A DNA stretch of 64,000 nt, taken from Bacillus pumilus. Lineage in GTDB: Bacteria; Bacillota; Bacilli; Bacillales; Bacillaceae. Below the pieces are notes generated by a model, which saw only the letters and a list, made by a program, of their open reading frames with translations, searched no databases and had not been told where the DNA came from. Position 1 is the first letter of the stretch. The number at the start of each line of letters is the position of its first letter. The stretch lies in assembly GCF_002744245.1 (NCBI RefSeq), contig NZ_NKHG01000038.1, positions 1 to 64,000 on the forward strand. Direction: 5' to 3'. A program made the position numbers and the translations under genes. Positions 45,299 through 54,694 of this stretch are shown here, piece by piece.

Positions 45299-46075
45299 AT
45301 GAATAAGACGATCGTGTTCAAGTGTGGAGGTAGTGTCATTCGAGAACTTTCAGATACCTTTTATGAAAATGTCCGCTCACTTCAAGCTGCTGGATTTAAG
45401 CTGGCTATCGTACATGGCGGAGGTCCTGAAATCACCAACATGCTGCAAAAATTAGAAGTGAAAACGGAATTTGTTGATGGACAGCGTAAAACAACGAAGC
45501 CTGTGTTAGAGGTAGCCGAAATGGTCCTCTCGGGAACGGTCAATAAATACTTCGTTTCAGAGTTAGCAAAGCATGACATTTCATCTGTCGGCGTATCTGG
45601 AAAAGATGGACAGATGCTTGTAGCCGATTTTCTCAATCAAGACGTGTACGGGTATGTTGGTGAAATTAAAGAAGTCAATCCAGAGATGGCAGAAGCATTA
45701 ATGGATAAACAATTCATTCCGGTCATTGCACCGTTATCCATGACGGAAGAATGCCAAACCTTAAATGTGAATGCCGATTTAGCAGCATCAGCTGTCGCAG
45801 GAGCCATGAAAGCCGACAAACTGATGTTTGTCACAGATGTTGAAGGCATTTTAAAAAATGGTGAGCTGTTAGACGTCGTCACCGAACAGGAAGCCATTTC
45901 ACTCATTGATGAAGGAATTATTTCCGGGGGAATGATTCCAAAAGTACAATCAGCTGTAAGTGCTTTATCAGGAGATGTGGATGAAGTCATGATCGTAAAT
46001 GGCAAAGGCAGTATTTTTACAGGGGAAACCTTTAAAGGAACACGAATTGTGAAACAAAAGGAGGCGGTCCTGTGA
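45299..46075 (+). CDS. argB: Acetylglutamate kinase ArgB
   Basis: A 258-residue amino-acid kinase fold enzyme phosphorylating N-acetylglutamate. KCGGSVI at the N-terminus, AIVHGGGPEI (~40) and LNVNADLAASAVAGAMKADKL (~160, in two blocks) bind ATP and substrate. ATG 45299 follows AAGGGG by six bases and gives the usual 258 residues; an in-frame ATG at 45284 overlaps the argJ stop. Its end overlaps argD by four bases. Confidence 0.95.
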   Translation: MNKTIVFKCGGSVIRELSDTFYENVRSLQAAGFKLAIVHGGGPEITNMLQKLEVKTEFVDGQRKTTKPVLEVAEMVLSGTVNKYFVSELAKHDISSVGVSGKDGQMLVADFLNQDVYGYVGEIKEVNPEMAEALMDKQFIPVIAPLSMTEECQTLNVNADLAASAVAGAMKADKLMFVTDVEGILKNGELLDVVTEQEAISLIDEGIISGGMIPKVQSAVSALSGDVDEVMIVNGKGSIFTGETFKGTRIVKQKEAVL

Positions 46076-47223
46076 GTCATCTCTTTCAAACATATGGCCG
46101 GTGGAATGTGGAAATTAAAGAGGCAGCAGGTTCTTGGGCAGTCGATACAAAGGGGAAAAAATATTTAGACTTTATTCAAGGTATTGCGGTCACGAATTTA
46201 GGTCACAATCATCCAAAGGTGAAGCAAGCCATCAAAGAACAACTTGATCACGTCTGGCATGTATCGAACCTATTTGAAAATGGACTGCAAGAAAAAGCAG
46301 CAGAAAAGCTGGCAGCAAACAGTTCAGGGGATCTCGTGTTTTTTTGTAATAGCGGGGCTGAGGCAAATGAAGGTGCCATAAAATTAGCGCGTAAAGCCAC
46401 AGGGAAAACAAATATTGTGACATTTTTGCACTCTTTCCATGGGCGCACGTATGCTGGTATGGCTGCCACCGGTCAAGATAAAATCAAAACCGGTTTTGGA
46501 CCTATGCTGGAAGGCTTTCATTATGTACCGTTTAATGACCGTGAAGCCATGTCAGCGTGTGAAGTCGAGGATGTTGCCGCGGTCATGCTGGAAGTTGTGC
46601 AAGGTGAGGGTGGAGTGAATCCAGCTACAGTAGAATTTCTAAAAGCAGTTCAAGCGTTTTGTGAAAAGCATCAAGCACTACTCATCGTAGATGAAATCCA
46701 AACGGGCATTGGGCGTACAGGCACAGCATTTGCATACGAGCAAGCGGGACTTGATCCTGATATTATCTCAGTTGCAAAAGGTCTAGGGAATGGTTTCCCA
46801 GTCGGTGCGGTTATAGGAAAAAAAGCTTTAGGAGACGCTTTCTCACCAGGTTCACACGGAACAACATTTGGTGGAAACATGCTCGCCATGTCAGCTGTGA
46901 ACGCAACTCTTGATGTTATATTCAAAGAAGACTTTCTTTCAGAAGTCAAAGAAAAGGGTGCTTACCTCTTAACAAAACTGCAAGATGTCAAACAGCTGAA
47001 CATCGTAAAAGAAGTTCGAGGAAAGGGTTTGATGGCGGGCATTGAGTGTCATCATCCGGTAGGTGACTACATCACAGCCCTTAGAGAACAAGGTTTGCTG
47101 GTGCTTCCAGCTGGTCCGAATGTCATTCGTTTATTACCTCCGCTGAATGTAGAAAAAGCAGAATTGGATCAAGCTATTGAAACCATTATTCAAGTTTTAG
47201 CAAATGAAACGGTCACGGTGTAA
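46072..47223 (+). CDS. argD: Acetylornithine aminotransferase ArgD
   Basis: A 383-residue class III PLP aminotransferase. The FFCNSGAEANEGAIKLARK block (~95), LIVDEIQTGIGRTG (~205) and the PLP lysine in SVAKGLGNGFPVGAV (~235) are complete. It starts with GTG at 46072 after AAAGGAGG and overlaps argB. It converts N-acetylglutamate semialdehyde to N-acetylornithine with glutamate as donor. It is paralogous to the siderophore aminotransferase at 15469. Confidence 0.95.
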   Translation: MSHLFQTYGRWNVEIKEAAGSWAVDTKGKKYLDFIQGIAVTNLGHNHPKVKQAIKEQLDHVWHVSNLFENGLQEKAAEKLAANSSGDLVFFCNSGAEANEGAIKLARKATGKTNIVTFLHSFHGRTYAGMAATGQDKIKTGFGPMLEGFHYVPFNDREAMSACEVEDVAAVMLEVVQGEGGVNPATVEFLKAVQAFCEKHQALLIVDEIQTGIGRTGTAFAYEQAGLDPDIISVAKGLGNGFPVGAVIGKKALGDAFSPGSHGTTFGGNMLAMSAVNATLDVIFKEDFLSEVKEKGAYLLTKLQDVKQLNIVKEVRGKGLMAGIECHHPVGDYITALREQGLLVLPAGPNVIRLLPPLNVEKAELDQAIETIIQVLANETVTV

Positions 47224-47241
47224 TTTTTTTTACACTCAAAC

Positions 47242-47276
47242 GCATAAAAATGCATTTATATAATTAATTATTCAAT
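47242..47276 (+). promoter_or_regulatory. Possible ARG box before carA
   Basis: An AT-rich stretch between argD and carA has ATAAAAATGCAT and, on the other strand, TTGAATAATTAATTA, both resembling ARG-box halves. It may be an internal AhrC site. No strong promoter was found, so it is tentative. Confidence 0.3.
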
Positions 47277-47292
47277 ATGGGGTGACACAAGT

Positions 47293-48354
47293 ATGAAAGG
47301 TTATTTAAATTTAGAAGATGGAGCCTCTTTTGAAGGAGATCTGACAGGAAAAGCTGGCATCACTGGTGAAGTGGTCTTTTTTACAGGTATGACAGGTTAT
47401 CAAGAGGTGCTCACAGATCCTTCCTATAAAGGACAGATCATTGTTTTCACGTATCCGCTGATCGGAAATTACGGCATCAATCATGAAGACTTTGAGAGCA
47501 AAAAACCACAAGTAAAAGCTGTGGTTGTCTATGAGGCAGCTGAGCATTTTTCTCACCATCTTGCAGCGGTAAGCTTAAAAGATTATTTGCAGAAGTGGAA
47601 CATTCCGCTTCTTACACATACAGATACCCGCGCAGTCGTGCAGAACATCCGGGCAAATGGCACGATGAACGCTATGTTAAGTTTAGACGAAAACGAAACG
47701 CCGCCGGCGATGAAACAAGACAATGTGGTTGAGCAGGTAACAGAGGATGAGATCTACACACAAGGCAGTGGTCAAGAACATGTGGCACTCATTGATTTTG
47801 GCTTTAAAAAGTCAATTGCAGATTTGCTTGAGGCGCGCGGCTGTCAAGTAACAGTCATTCCATATAAACAAATGGAAAAGGTGTTTGACATTAAGCCGGA
47901 TGCGATTCTGCTATCAAACGGACCTGGAGATCCCAAAACGCTAAAGCCATATTTGCATACAATTCATGAAATCATGATGACCTTCCCAACGCTTGGCATC
48001 TGTTTAGGCCATCAATTAATTGCCCTTGCACTGGGCGGGGATACGTATAAGCTTCCTTTTGGCCACCGGGGGGCGAACCATCCCGTACAAGATACAGAAT
48101 CAAAACGTGTCTTCATGACAAGTCAAAATCACAGCTATGTCGTGAATGAAAAAAGCATGAATGACAAAAAAGTAGACGTGAAATTCCTCCACGTAAATGA
48201 TGGATCTGTCGAAGGATTCATTCATAAAGAGAAGCTGATTATGTCAGTTCAATTTCATCCAGAAGCACACCCAGGGCCTGCTGAAAGTGAATGGGTATTC
48301 GATGATTTTATTGAGAAAGTGAAACAAGCAAGGAGAGAAGTCGCACATGCCTAA
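47293..48354 (+). CDS. carA: Arginine-pathway carbamoyl-phosphate synthase small subunit CarA
   Basis: A 353-residue glutaminase subunit that passes ammonia to CarB. The N-terminal CPSase domain contains [19 protein letters not shown]. The class I amidotransferase triad is visible: Cys237 in [10 protein letters not shown], then His and Glu in [12 protein letters not shown]. It is in the arginine operon rather than the pyr operon, hence the arginine-specific enzyme. The stop overlaps the start of carB by eight bases. Confidence 0.95.
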   Translation: MKGYLNLEDGASFEGDLTGKAGITGEVVFFTGMTGYQEVLTDPSYKGQIIVFTYPLIGNYGINHEDFESKKPQVKAVVVYEAAEHFSHHLAAVSLKDYLQKWNIPLLTHTDTRAVVQNIRANGTMNAMLSLDENETPPAMKQDNVVEQVTEDEIYTQGSGQEHVALIDFGFKKSIADLLEARGCQVTVIPYKQMEKVFDIKPDAILLSNGPGDPKTLKPYLHTIHEIMMTFPTLGICLGHQLIALALGGDTYKLPFGHRGANHPVQDTESKRVFMTSQNHSYVVNEKSMNDKKVDVKFLHVNDGSVEGFIHKEKLIMSVQFHPEAHPGPAESEWVFDDFIEKVKQARREVAHA

Positions 48355-51300
48355 AGATCAAAGCATACAAACCATTCTAGTCATCGGGTCTGGTCCAATC
48401 ATCATTGGTCAGGCAGCAGAATTTGATTACTCAGGGACACAAGGATGTATGGCCTTAAAAGAAGAGGGCTACAAAGTCATCCTAGTGAATAACAACCCAG
48501 CAACCATTATGACAGACGAATCATTTGCTGATGAAATCTATTTTGAACCGCTTTCAGTTGATTCAGTAACAAGAATCATTGAAAAGGAGCAACCAGATGG
48601 TCTTTTAGCTAACCTTGGCGGACAGACAGCTTTAAACCTTGCTGTCGAGTTAGAAAAAGCCGGTGTGCTGAACAAGCATGGGGTTAAACTGCTCGGAACA
48701 TCAGTTGAAACAATTGAAAACGGTGAAGATCGTGAGAAATTCCGTGCTCTCATGAAGCATTTGAACGAACCTGTGCCAGATAGTGAAATTGTTGATAATG
48801 CGAAAGATGCCTTGCAATTTGCAAAAGAAGTAGGTTTCCCAGTCATTATTCGACCAGCGTACACACTTGGCGGTAAAGGTGGAGGAATCGCTTTAACTGA
48901 AGAGGCATTTAAACCGCTCATTGAAGGAGCCCTTCTAGCGAGCCCGATTCATCAGTGTTTAGTAGAAAAAAGCATTGCTGGATTTAAAGAGGTCGAATAT
49001 GAGGTCATGAGAGATCGTCAAAATACGTGTATCACTGTATGTAACATGGAAAATATCGATCCAGTTGGTGTGCATACAGGAGACTCGATTGTCGTTGCAC
49101 CATCTCAAACATTAAGCGATCAGGATTATCAAATGCTCCGCTCAGCAAGCCTGAAAATCATTTCAGCACTAGATGTAGTCGGCGGATGTAACATTCAATT
49201 TGCTCTTGATCCACTCAGCAAAGAATACTTTGTCATCGAGGTCAATCCGCGGGTCAGCCGTTCTTCAGCTCTTGCATCAAAAGCAACAGGCTATCCCATT
49301 GCAAAAATGGCTGCAAAGCTTGCGGTGGGCTATACACTAGACGAGTTGAAAAACCCGCTCACAGACACAACCTATGCTAGCTTTGAGCCGGCACTTGATT
49401 ATGTTGTCGTGAAATTCCCTCGCTGGCCGTTCGATAAATTTAAACATGCAGATCGCAAATTAGGCACAAAAATGAAGGCGACAGGTGAAGTCATGGCCAT
49501 TGACCGTAATTTAGAATCTGCCATTCAAAAAGCCGTCGCATCACTTGAAATCAAAACAAAGGGCTTCCACTTGCCAGAACTGAAAGAACAATCGACTGAA
49601 CAATTATTTGAATTAATCAAAACACCAGACGATCGTCGTTTTTTCGCTGTCATGGAGCTTCTTTCTAGACAAGAAACGGTTGAAACGATTCATCAAATGA
49701 CGAAAATTGATCGATTTTTCTTACATGTGTTCAAGCATATGATCACACTTGAACAGGAACTGAAAGAGAATAAAGGAACTCTATCCAAAGCCATTTTGAA
49801 AAAGGTAAAGGAAAAGGGCTTCCTTGATGAAACGATCGCTTCTCTCACGGGCAGCAGTGAAAAGGCAATTAGACAGCTTCGTCAAGAATATGGCATTGCC
49901 GCTTCATTTAAAATTGTCGATACATGTGCTGCGGAATTCGATGCAAAAACGAATTACTTCTATTCCACGTACTTTGGAAAAAGTGATGGAGAGCATCAGC
50001 AGAAAACAAAACAGCGTGCATTGATCATTGGCTCAGGTCAATTCGAATTGGGCAAGGGGTCGAGTTTGATTATAGTGCGGTTCATGGGGTTCTCACCCTG
50101 CAACAGCTTGGAATTGAAACAATCATGATGAACAACAATCCAGAAACAGTAAGTACTGACTATGAGATTGCAGATCGTTTATATTTTGAGCCAATTACAT
50201 TAGAACATATTTTAAACGTTGTAGAAGCGGAACAAATTGATTTTGTCATCGTCCAATTTGGCGGTCAAACAGCGATCAATGTGGCAGAAGGTTTAGAAAA
50301 AGCCGGCGTCACTCTACTCGGTACGTCCTTTGACACACTAGATGCGTTAGAAGATCGTGATTTATTTTATCAGCTTCTTGATGAACTGAATCTTCCTCAT
50401 GCAAAAGGAGATACTGCTCATTCAAAAGAGGAAGCTCTCGTGTATGCCACAAGCATCGGGTACCCTGTATTAATTCGTCCATCGTATGTCATTGGCGGAA
50501 TGGGGATGATCGTTGTTCAATCAGAAGCGCAATTGGCATCACTGCTTGATGAGCCAGATCATTTGCCTTATCCGATCCTAATTGATGAGTACGTCACTGG
50601 AAAAGAACTTGAAGTGGACCTCATTTCTGACGGAAAGACGACGTTCATTCCAACGATCGTAGAGCATGTTGAAAAAGCCGGTGTACACTCAGGTGACAGC
50701 TTTGCCATCTTACCAAGTGTTTCTATTAGTGAAGAGATTAAACAGCAGGTGTATGCCGCATCTGAACAAATAGCGAAGAAATTAGCCTTCAAAGGCATTA
50801 TGAATATTCAATTTGTGATCAAAGGTGATCAGGCGCTTGTATTAGAAGTCAATCCTCGGGCAAGCCGGACTGTCCCAGTCGTTAGTAAGGTGATGGGCAT
50901 TGAAATGATTCCGATGGCCACCCAGTTATTAGCTGGTGCGACGCTTGAAGAACTGAACCCTTCAACGAATAACAAAGGGGGAACAGCTGTTAAATTCCCA
51001 GTCTTCTCGTCACATGCCATTCAAGATATCGATTTAAAGCTGACGCCTGAAATGAAAGCGACAGGTGAAGGTATGTGTGTAGGCAAAAACGTAGAAAGCG
51101 CCTTGAAAAAAGTGTTTGCGCTCATCTGGCGTCAGAAAGGGAGCCTTTTTATACAAGGCAGTGAACGATTAATAAAAGCAGCGAAAGAAGCAGGCTTTGT
51201 CGTCTGGACTGGCAGCTTTGAATCCTGGCTGCAACAAGGCGATAAATCCCTTCACATTCACTTAGGGGATGATGAAGAGGCAAAAGAGCAGCGTGTCAAA

Positions 51301-51405
51301 GCTCTCACACATGGTGTTCAAGTACTAACTGAATATGAAACAGCACAAGCATTCCTGCAAGGGAAAGATGGAGATGTGTCGCCAGTATCTCTCCATGAAT
51401 TATAA
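48347..51405 (+). pseudogene. carB: Carbamoyl-phosphate synthase large subunit CarB, frameshifted
   Basis: The large subunit, with two ATP-grasp halves, is split between two frames: 48347-50128 (N half) and the frame continuing to 51405. After [12 protein letters not shown] the first frame runs into unrelated residues and stops. One extra G in the G4 run at 50056-50059 restores [20 protein letters not shown] and then [14 protein letters not shown], giving a 1019-residue protein close to the ~1030 expected. Both halves retain the [17 protein letters not shown] and RPSYVIGGMGM-type blocks. The lost base is as likely a sequencing error as a mutation. If real, arginine synthesis would depend on the pyrimidine CPSase, assumed to lie elsewhere. 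Confidence 0.92.
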
Positions 51406-51422
51406 AAAAAGGAAGTGACGGC

Positions 51423-52373
51423 ATGAGTCAAGTCGACGTGCAACCGGCATTATACGGAAAAGACTTTTTATCGTTAAAAGATTTCTCTATCAATGACATT
51501 GCTTACTTAATTGAAAAAGCGGAAGAAATGAAACAGCAGCCATATCAGGATTTATTCAAAGGGAAAACGTTAGCGATGATCTTTGAAAAATCTTCAACTA
51601 GAACCCGTGTGTCGTTTGAAGCGGGAATGACACAACTAGGGGGACATGCGCTCTTCCTCAGCTCAAATGATTTGCAAATTGGCAGAGGAGAATCCATTAG
51701 TGATACGGCGCAAGTGTTGTCTGGCTACGTAGATGGCATTATGATTCGGACCTTTGAACATGAGAAGGTAGAGGAACTTGCAAAATATGCGTCCATTCCT
51801 GTTATCAATGGATTGACTGACTACTCACACCCATGTCAGGCACTTGCTGATTTATTGACCATTAAAGAAGCAAAAGGGACATTAAAAGGAGTCAAAGTGG
51901 CGTATATCGGTGATGGAAATAATGTGGCTCACTCCCTCATGGTCGGCTGTGCGCAGTTAGGCTGTAACATTGCTGTCGCATCACCAAAAGGCTATGAACC
52001 ACTTCAAGAAGTTACAGACACTGCACGTGAGTTTGCAAAACAATCAGGAGCTGAAGTGATCGTCACCACAGATCCTGTAACCGCTGTTCAGCATGCTGAT
52101 GTCATTTATTCAGATGTATTTACAAGCATGGGACAGGAGGCTGAAACCGAGAAACGTCTTGCTGAATTTAAGGAATATCAAGTCAATGATGATCTTATGC
52201 GTCATGCAGCAAAGGATTATATCTTTCTTCATTGTCTGCCTGCACACCGCGGAGAAGAAGTGACAGCTGACATTATTGACGGGCCACATTCAAAAGTATT
52301 TCAGCAGGCAGAAAATCGTCTGCATGTGCAAAAAGCGTTAATCAAAGAGCTCATGTATCAACAAACGAAATAA
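51423..52373 (+). CDS. argF: Ornithine carbamoyltransferase ArgF
   Basis: A 316-residue enzyme joining carbamoyl phosphate to ornithine. The carbamoyl-phosphate loop FEKSSTRTRVSFE (~58) and the ornithine-site HCLPAHRGEEV (~270) are intact, as is HPCQALADLLTI (~140). GGAAGTGACGGC precedes the ATG. It is the last gene of the arginine operon, followed by a terminator. Confidence 0.95.
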   Translation: MSQVDVQPALYGKDFLSLKDFSINDIAYLIEKAEEMKQQPYQDLFKGKTLAMIFEKSSTRTRVSFEAGMTQLGGHALFLSSNDLQIGRGESISDTAQVLSGYVDGIMIRTFEHEKVEELAKYASIPVINGLTDYSHPCQALADLLTIKEAKGTLKGVKVAYIGDGNNVAHSLMVGCAQLGCNIAVASPKGYEPLQEVTDTAREFAKQSGAEVIVTTDPVTAVQHADVIYSDVFTSMGQEAETEKRLAEFKEYQVNDDLMRHAAKDYIFLHCLPAHRGEEVTADIIDGPHSKVFQQAENRLHVQKALIKELMYQQTK

Positions 52374-52382
52374 GCCATATTT

Positions 52383-52412
52383 GTCCCTAGCTCGTATGAG
52401 TAGGGACTTTTT
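52383..52412 (+). terminator. Terminator of the arginine operon
   Basis: GTCCCTA pairs with TAGGGAC around an 11-base loop, then TTTTT. Confidence 0.8.
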
Positions 52413-52476
52413 GCATATTGGATTGGAGAAGCAAGTGACGGGACATAATAATATCAATCGAGAAAGGAGGATGGAA

Positions 52477-52656
52477 ATGGGTCAGAAGCATCAGTTTAAA
52501 ACAGGGAATAAAGCACCAAATAACGGTGTCTATGTCGAGATCGGCGAAACCGGAAGTATGGTGAAAGATCCTTTAAAGATTAAGCTCAAAGCAGGCGACG
52601 TCTTTCCGGATAACTCGAACCATAACCGTGTTTGGACCTACCAAAGAAAGCCGTAA
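52477..52656 (+). CDS. yjzC: YjzC small protein
   Basis: A 59-residue protein, MGQKHQFKTGNKAPNNGVYVE, with a conserved GDVFPDNSNHNRVWTY end. ATG 52477 follows AAAGGAGG by six bases; the frame is open 32 codons further upstream but without a site. The family (YjzC-like) is found across Bacillus; function unknown. A terminator at 52691 follows. Confidence 0.88.
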   Translation: MGQKHQFKTGNKAPNNGVYVEIGETGSMVKDPLKIKLKAGDVFPDNSNHNRVWTYQRKP

Positions 52657-52690
52657 GCAATTGACTAAGAGTCCGTATGAATAAGTCTTT

Positions 52691-52717
52691 AGAGGCATGT
52701 GTCATGCCTCTTTTTTC
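52691..52717 (+). terminator. Terminator after yjzC
   Basis: AGAGGCATG, loop TGT, CATGCCTCT and a T run. Confidence 0.88.
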
Positions 52718-52822
52718 TTTATAATAAAAAACAATTAAGTTCAAATTTTCAAATAAATAGGATAAAAAAGAAAACTTAAGGTAAAATATGTAATTTGCAG
52801 AAAAGTTGAAAGGATTTGTGTG

Positions 52823-54088
52823 ATGGAAAAGACGAATCTAAGTGAAAGTGTTTGGAATAAACGCTTTACCTCATTATTCATATCAAGACTCATTAAAAAT
52901 ACAGGGGAAAGCTTTGCTTTTACATCCGTTCTTTGGCTATTAATTTTAAGAGGAGATGGAGCGCTCGGTACAGGACTTCTTCTAGCAGTTACAGTTCTTC
53001 CTTCATCATTGTTAGCCCCAATACTAGGACCTCTTATGAAAAAGCATCATTTGTCTAAATGGATGTTCGCTTCAGACGTCGTTCGAGCAACAATTGTACT
53101 CATTATTCCACTATTGCACTTTTCGCATGTATTGCCCCTATGGTTATTGATCGTTTTAATGGTTATTCAATCGGCAACTGGTGCAGCGTATAACCCAGCT
53201 TCTGTGGCCATCTTACCGCAGATTGTTCCGAAACATCTTATTCAAAAAGCAAATGCAATCCTGCAATCTTCTTTTGAAATTGTCGCACTTGCCGCAGTGA
53301 TGGTGGCAGGCCTTTTGGTCAAATTAATTGGACCTGCAGATACTCTGCTGATTACAACTGCCTTATTTATCATATCTGGCCTGTTTATTATAGGCGTTAA
53401 ACTAAAGAAGACAGAAGAAGAGAAAGCAGCGGGTATTAAACAAGCAAAGAATACATATCTGTATAACTTAAAAAGAGGCTTCCTTGTTGTCAAAAATCAT
53501 CACATTTTATTTGCGCTGACGCTTTATTGTATTCTGATGAATGTCGCAGCAGCCCCGTGGCAGGCCCTATCTGCTGTATACGTAGCAGAAGCGCTGCAAA
53601 GTGATTCAATGGTTTACTCCATTTTAAGAGGTGTTGCCGCAGTCGGCGCCTTTATGATGGGTTTTGCTCTTGCCAAGGTCAAAATTAAAAGGTTTGGTTT
53701 GTTCTTTATCGTCGCTGGAATGATTGAAGGGGCAGCGTTCTTTATCACAGGAATGAGCACATGGCTGCCGATAGTTCTTCTTGCTTCCTTTATTTTCGGT
53801 GCCGCCGTCAGTGCCATTAATGTACCGGAAATGGTCATTATTCAAACGTCTGTTGACCAAGAGGATCAGCCGCAAGTATACGCTGTGATCAATGCGTCAT
53901 CCAATGTCTTTCTCCCGCTTGCGGCTGTCGTATCGGGCGTTCTGGCAGAAAGATTTGGAGCTGGACCTGTCATTGCTGGTGGAGGGGTGCTTGAAATTTT
54001 ATCGGGCATCGCGATCTTCCTATTTACAGGGCTGGCGAAAAGCCATTTAACGGCTGAAAAACAGAAGTCTGAAACGGTTGAGGCGTAA
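52823..54088 (+). CDS. MFS transporter, probable drug efflux type
   Basis: A 421-residue major facilitator protein with about twelve membrane segments, a central hydrophilic loop (KLKKTEEEKAAGIKQAK, ~195) and SVDQEDQPQVYAVINASSNVF near the ninth segment. The N-terminal VWNKRFTSLFISRLIKNTGESF resembles macrolide-efflux-like MFS (DUF894 group). ATG 52823 follows AAAGG by ten bases; a GTG directly before it is less likely. I know of no counterpart between yjzC and yjzD in B. subtilis, so it looks like an insertion. Substrate unknown. Confidence 0.82.
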   Translation: MEKTNLSESVWNKRFTSLFISRLIKNTGESFAFTSVLWLLILRGDGALGTGLLLAVTVLPSSLLAPILGPLMKKHHLSKWMFASDVVRATIVLIIPLLHFSHVLPLWLLIVLMVIQSATGAAYNPASVAILPQIVPKHLIQKANAILQSSFEIVALAAVMVAGLLVKLIGPADTLLITTALFIISGLFIIGVKLKKTEEEKAAGIKQAKNTYLYNLKRGFLVVKNHHILFALTLYCILMNVAAAPWQALSAVYVAEALQSDSMVYSILRGVAAVGAFMMGFALAKVKIKRFGLFFIVAGMIEGAAFFITGMSTWLPIVLLASFIFGAAVSAINVPEMVIIQTSVDQEDQPQVYAVINASSNVFLPLAAVVSGVLAERFGAGPVIAGGGVLEILSGIAIFLFTGLAKSHLTAEKQKSETVEA

Positions 54089-54094
54089 ACTAAT

Positions 54095-54126
54095 AAAAAC
54101 CCCCTGTCTATCATACAGGGGGTTTT
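54095..54126 (+). terminator. Terminator after the MFS gene
   Basis: AAACCCCCTGT, loop CTATCAT, ACAGGGGGTTTT: a perfect stem. Confidence 0.9.
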
Positions 54127-54130
54127 AGCG

Positions 54131-54285
54131 TGAAGACAAACTTTCGCATTCGCCTGCAGTACTGCGTGCCGGTGCTCACGAATCTCAAATTCGCTCCGGT
54201 ACAGGCTTCAAGGGTTTTCAAAACATGCTGAAAAGAAGAAAAAGAGCTAAAATATAGATCATTTTAGCTCTTTGTCAGCAATCGT
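54131..54285. repeat. Structured intergenic repeat, copy 2
   Basis: Related to the element at 23764-23936, and again between convergent genes. Shared blocks in the same order are AGACAAAC, CTGCGTGCCGGT, TTCAAGGGTTTTC (TTCAAAGGTTTTC in copy 1), GCTGAAAAGAAG and the hairpin. The stem AAAGAGCTAAAAT (54241-54253) pairs with ATTTTAGCTCTTT (54261-54273). Copy 1 has GGG/CCC where this copy has GAG/CTC, so pairing is kept by paired changes. An additional stem, GCCTG with CAGGC enclosing CCGG/CCGG and CGAAT/ATTCG, lies upstream (about 54151-54206). The terminal 12-base inverted repeats of copy 1 are not conserved here. Confidence 0.72.
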
Positions 54286-54287
54286 TT

Positions 54288-54482
54288 CTAAGAGTGTTTA
54301 GTTGAACTTTCCGTTTTTTTCATTGGACTTACTTCAGCAAAGATGAATAAAATAACCGTAAACACAACCGCAAGAATGGAAGTCAACGTAAAATCATAAG
54401 CAGCTCCATTCATAGATGCAACGATGTAACCAGCCATATGTGTTAGTAGAAAAGTCCAAATGAGGGTGATAATATAACGCAT
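54288..54482 (-). CDS. yjzD: YjzD small membrane protein
   Basis: A 64-residue protein with two membrane segments (~2-22 and ~32-50), starting MRYIITLIWTFLLTHMAGYIVASMNGAAYDF and ending in a hydrophilic SPMKKTESSTKHS tail in separate blocks. AAAGGACGGTGGGA precedes the ATG. The position between yjzC and yjaU matches B. subtilis yjzD. Function unknown. Its stop abuts copy 2 of the repeat. Confidence 0.82.
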   Translation of the reverse strand: MRYIITLIWTFLLTHMAGYIVASMNGAAYDFTLTSILAVVFTVILFIFAEVSPMKKTESSTKHS

Positions 54483-54694
54483 AATCCCACCGTCCTTTAT
54501 GTAACAATCTATTGACTATCATATCATAGATGCGAGTCAAGGGAAAAGACTGTTTTCCGCCTTTATGTGACCATTTTGAGACCTTCTGCTATAAAAATAA
54601 AAAGAATTCTTCTGTCTTTAGGGGATTTCCTTATTCCTAAGAGAGTGATTGTTCATATCATAGATAGCAGAATCACTGAAAGGAGGCTGGCCAT

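Noticed and set aside
50125-51405. A natural two-gene (split) CarB
   Set aside because: Split synthases break between domains, whereas here the break is mid-motif and is repaired by one base.
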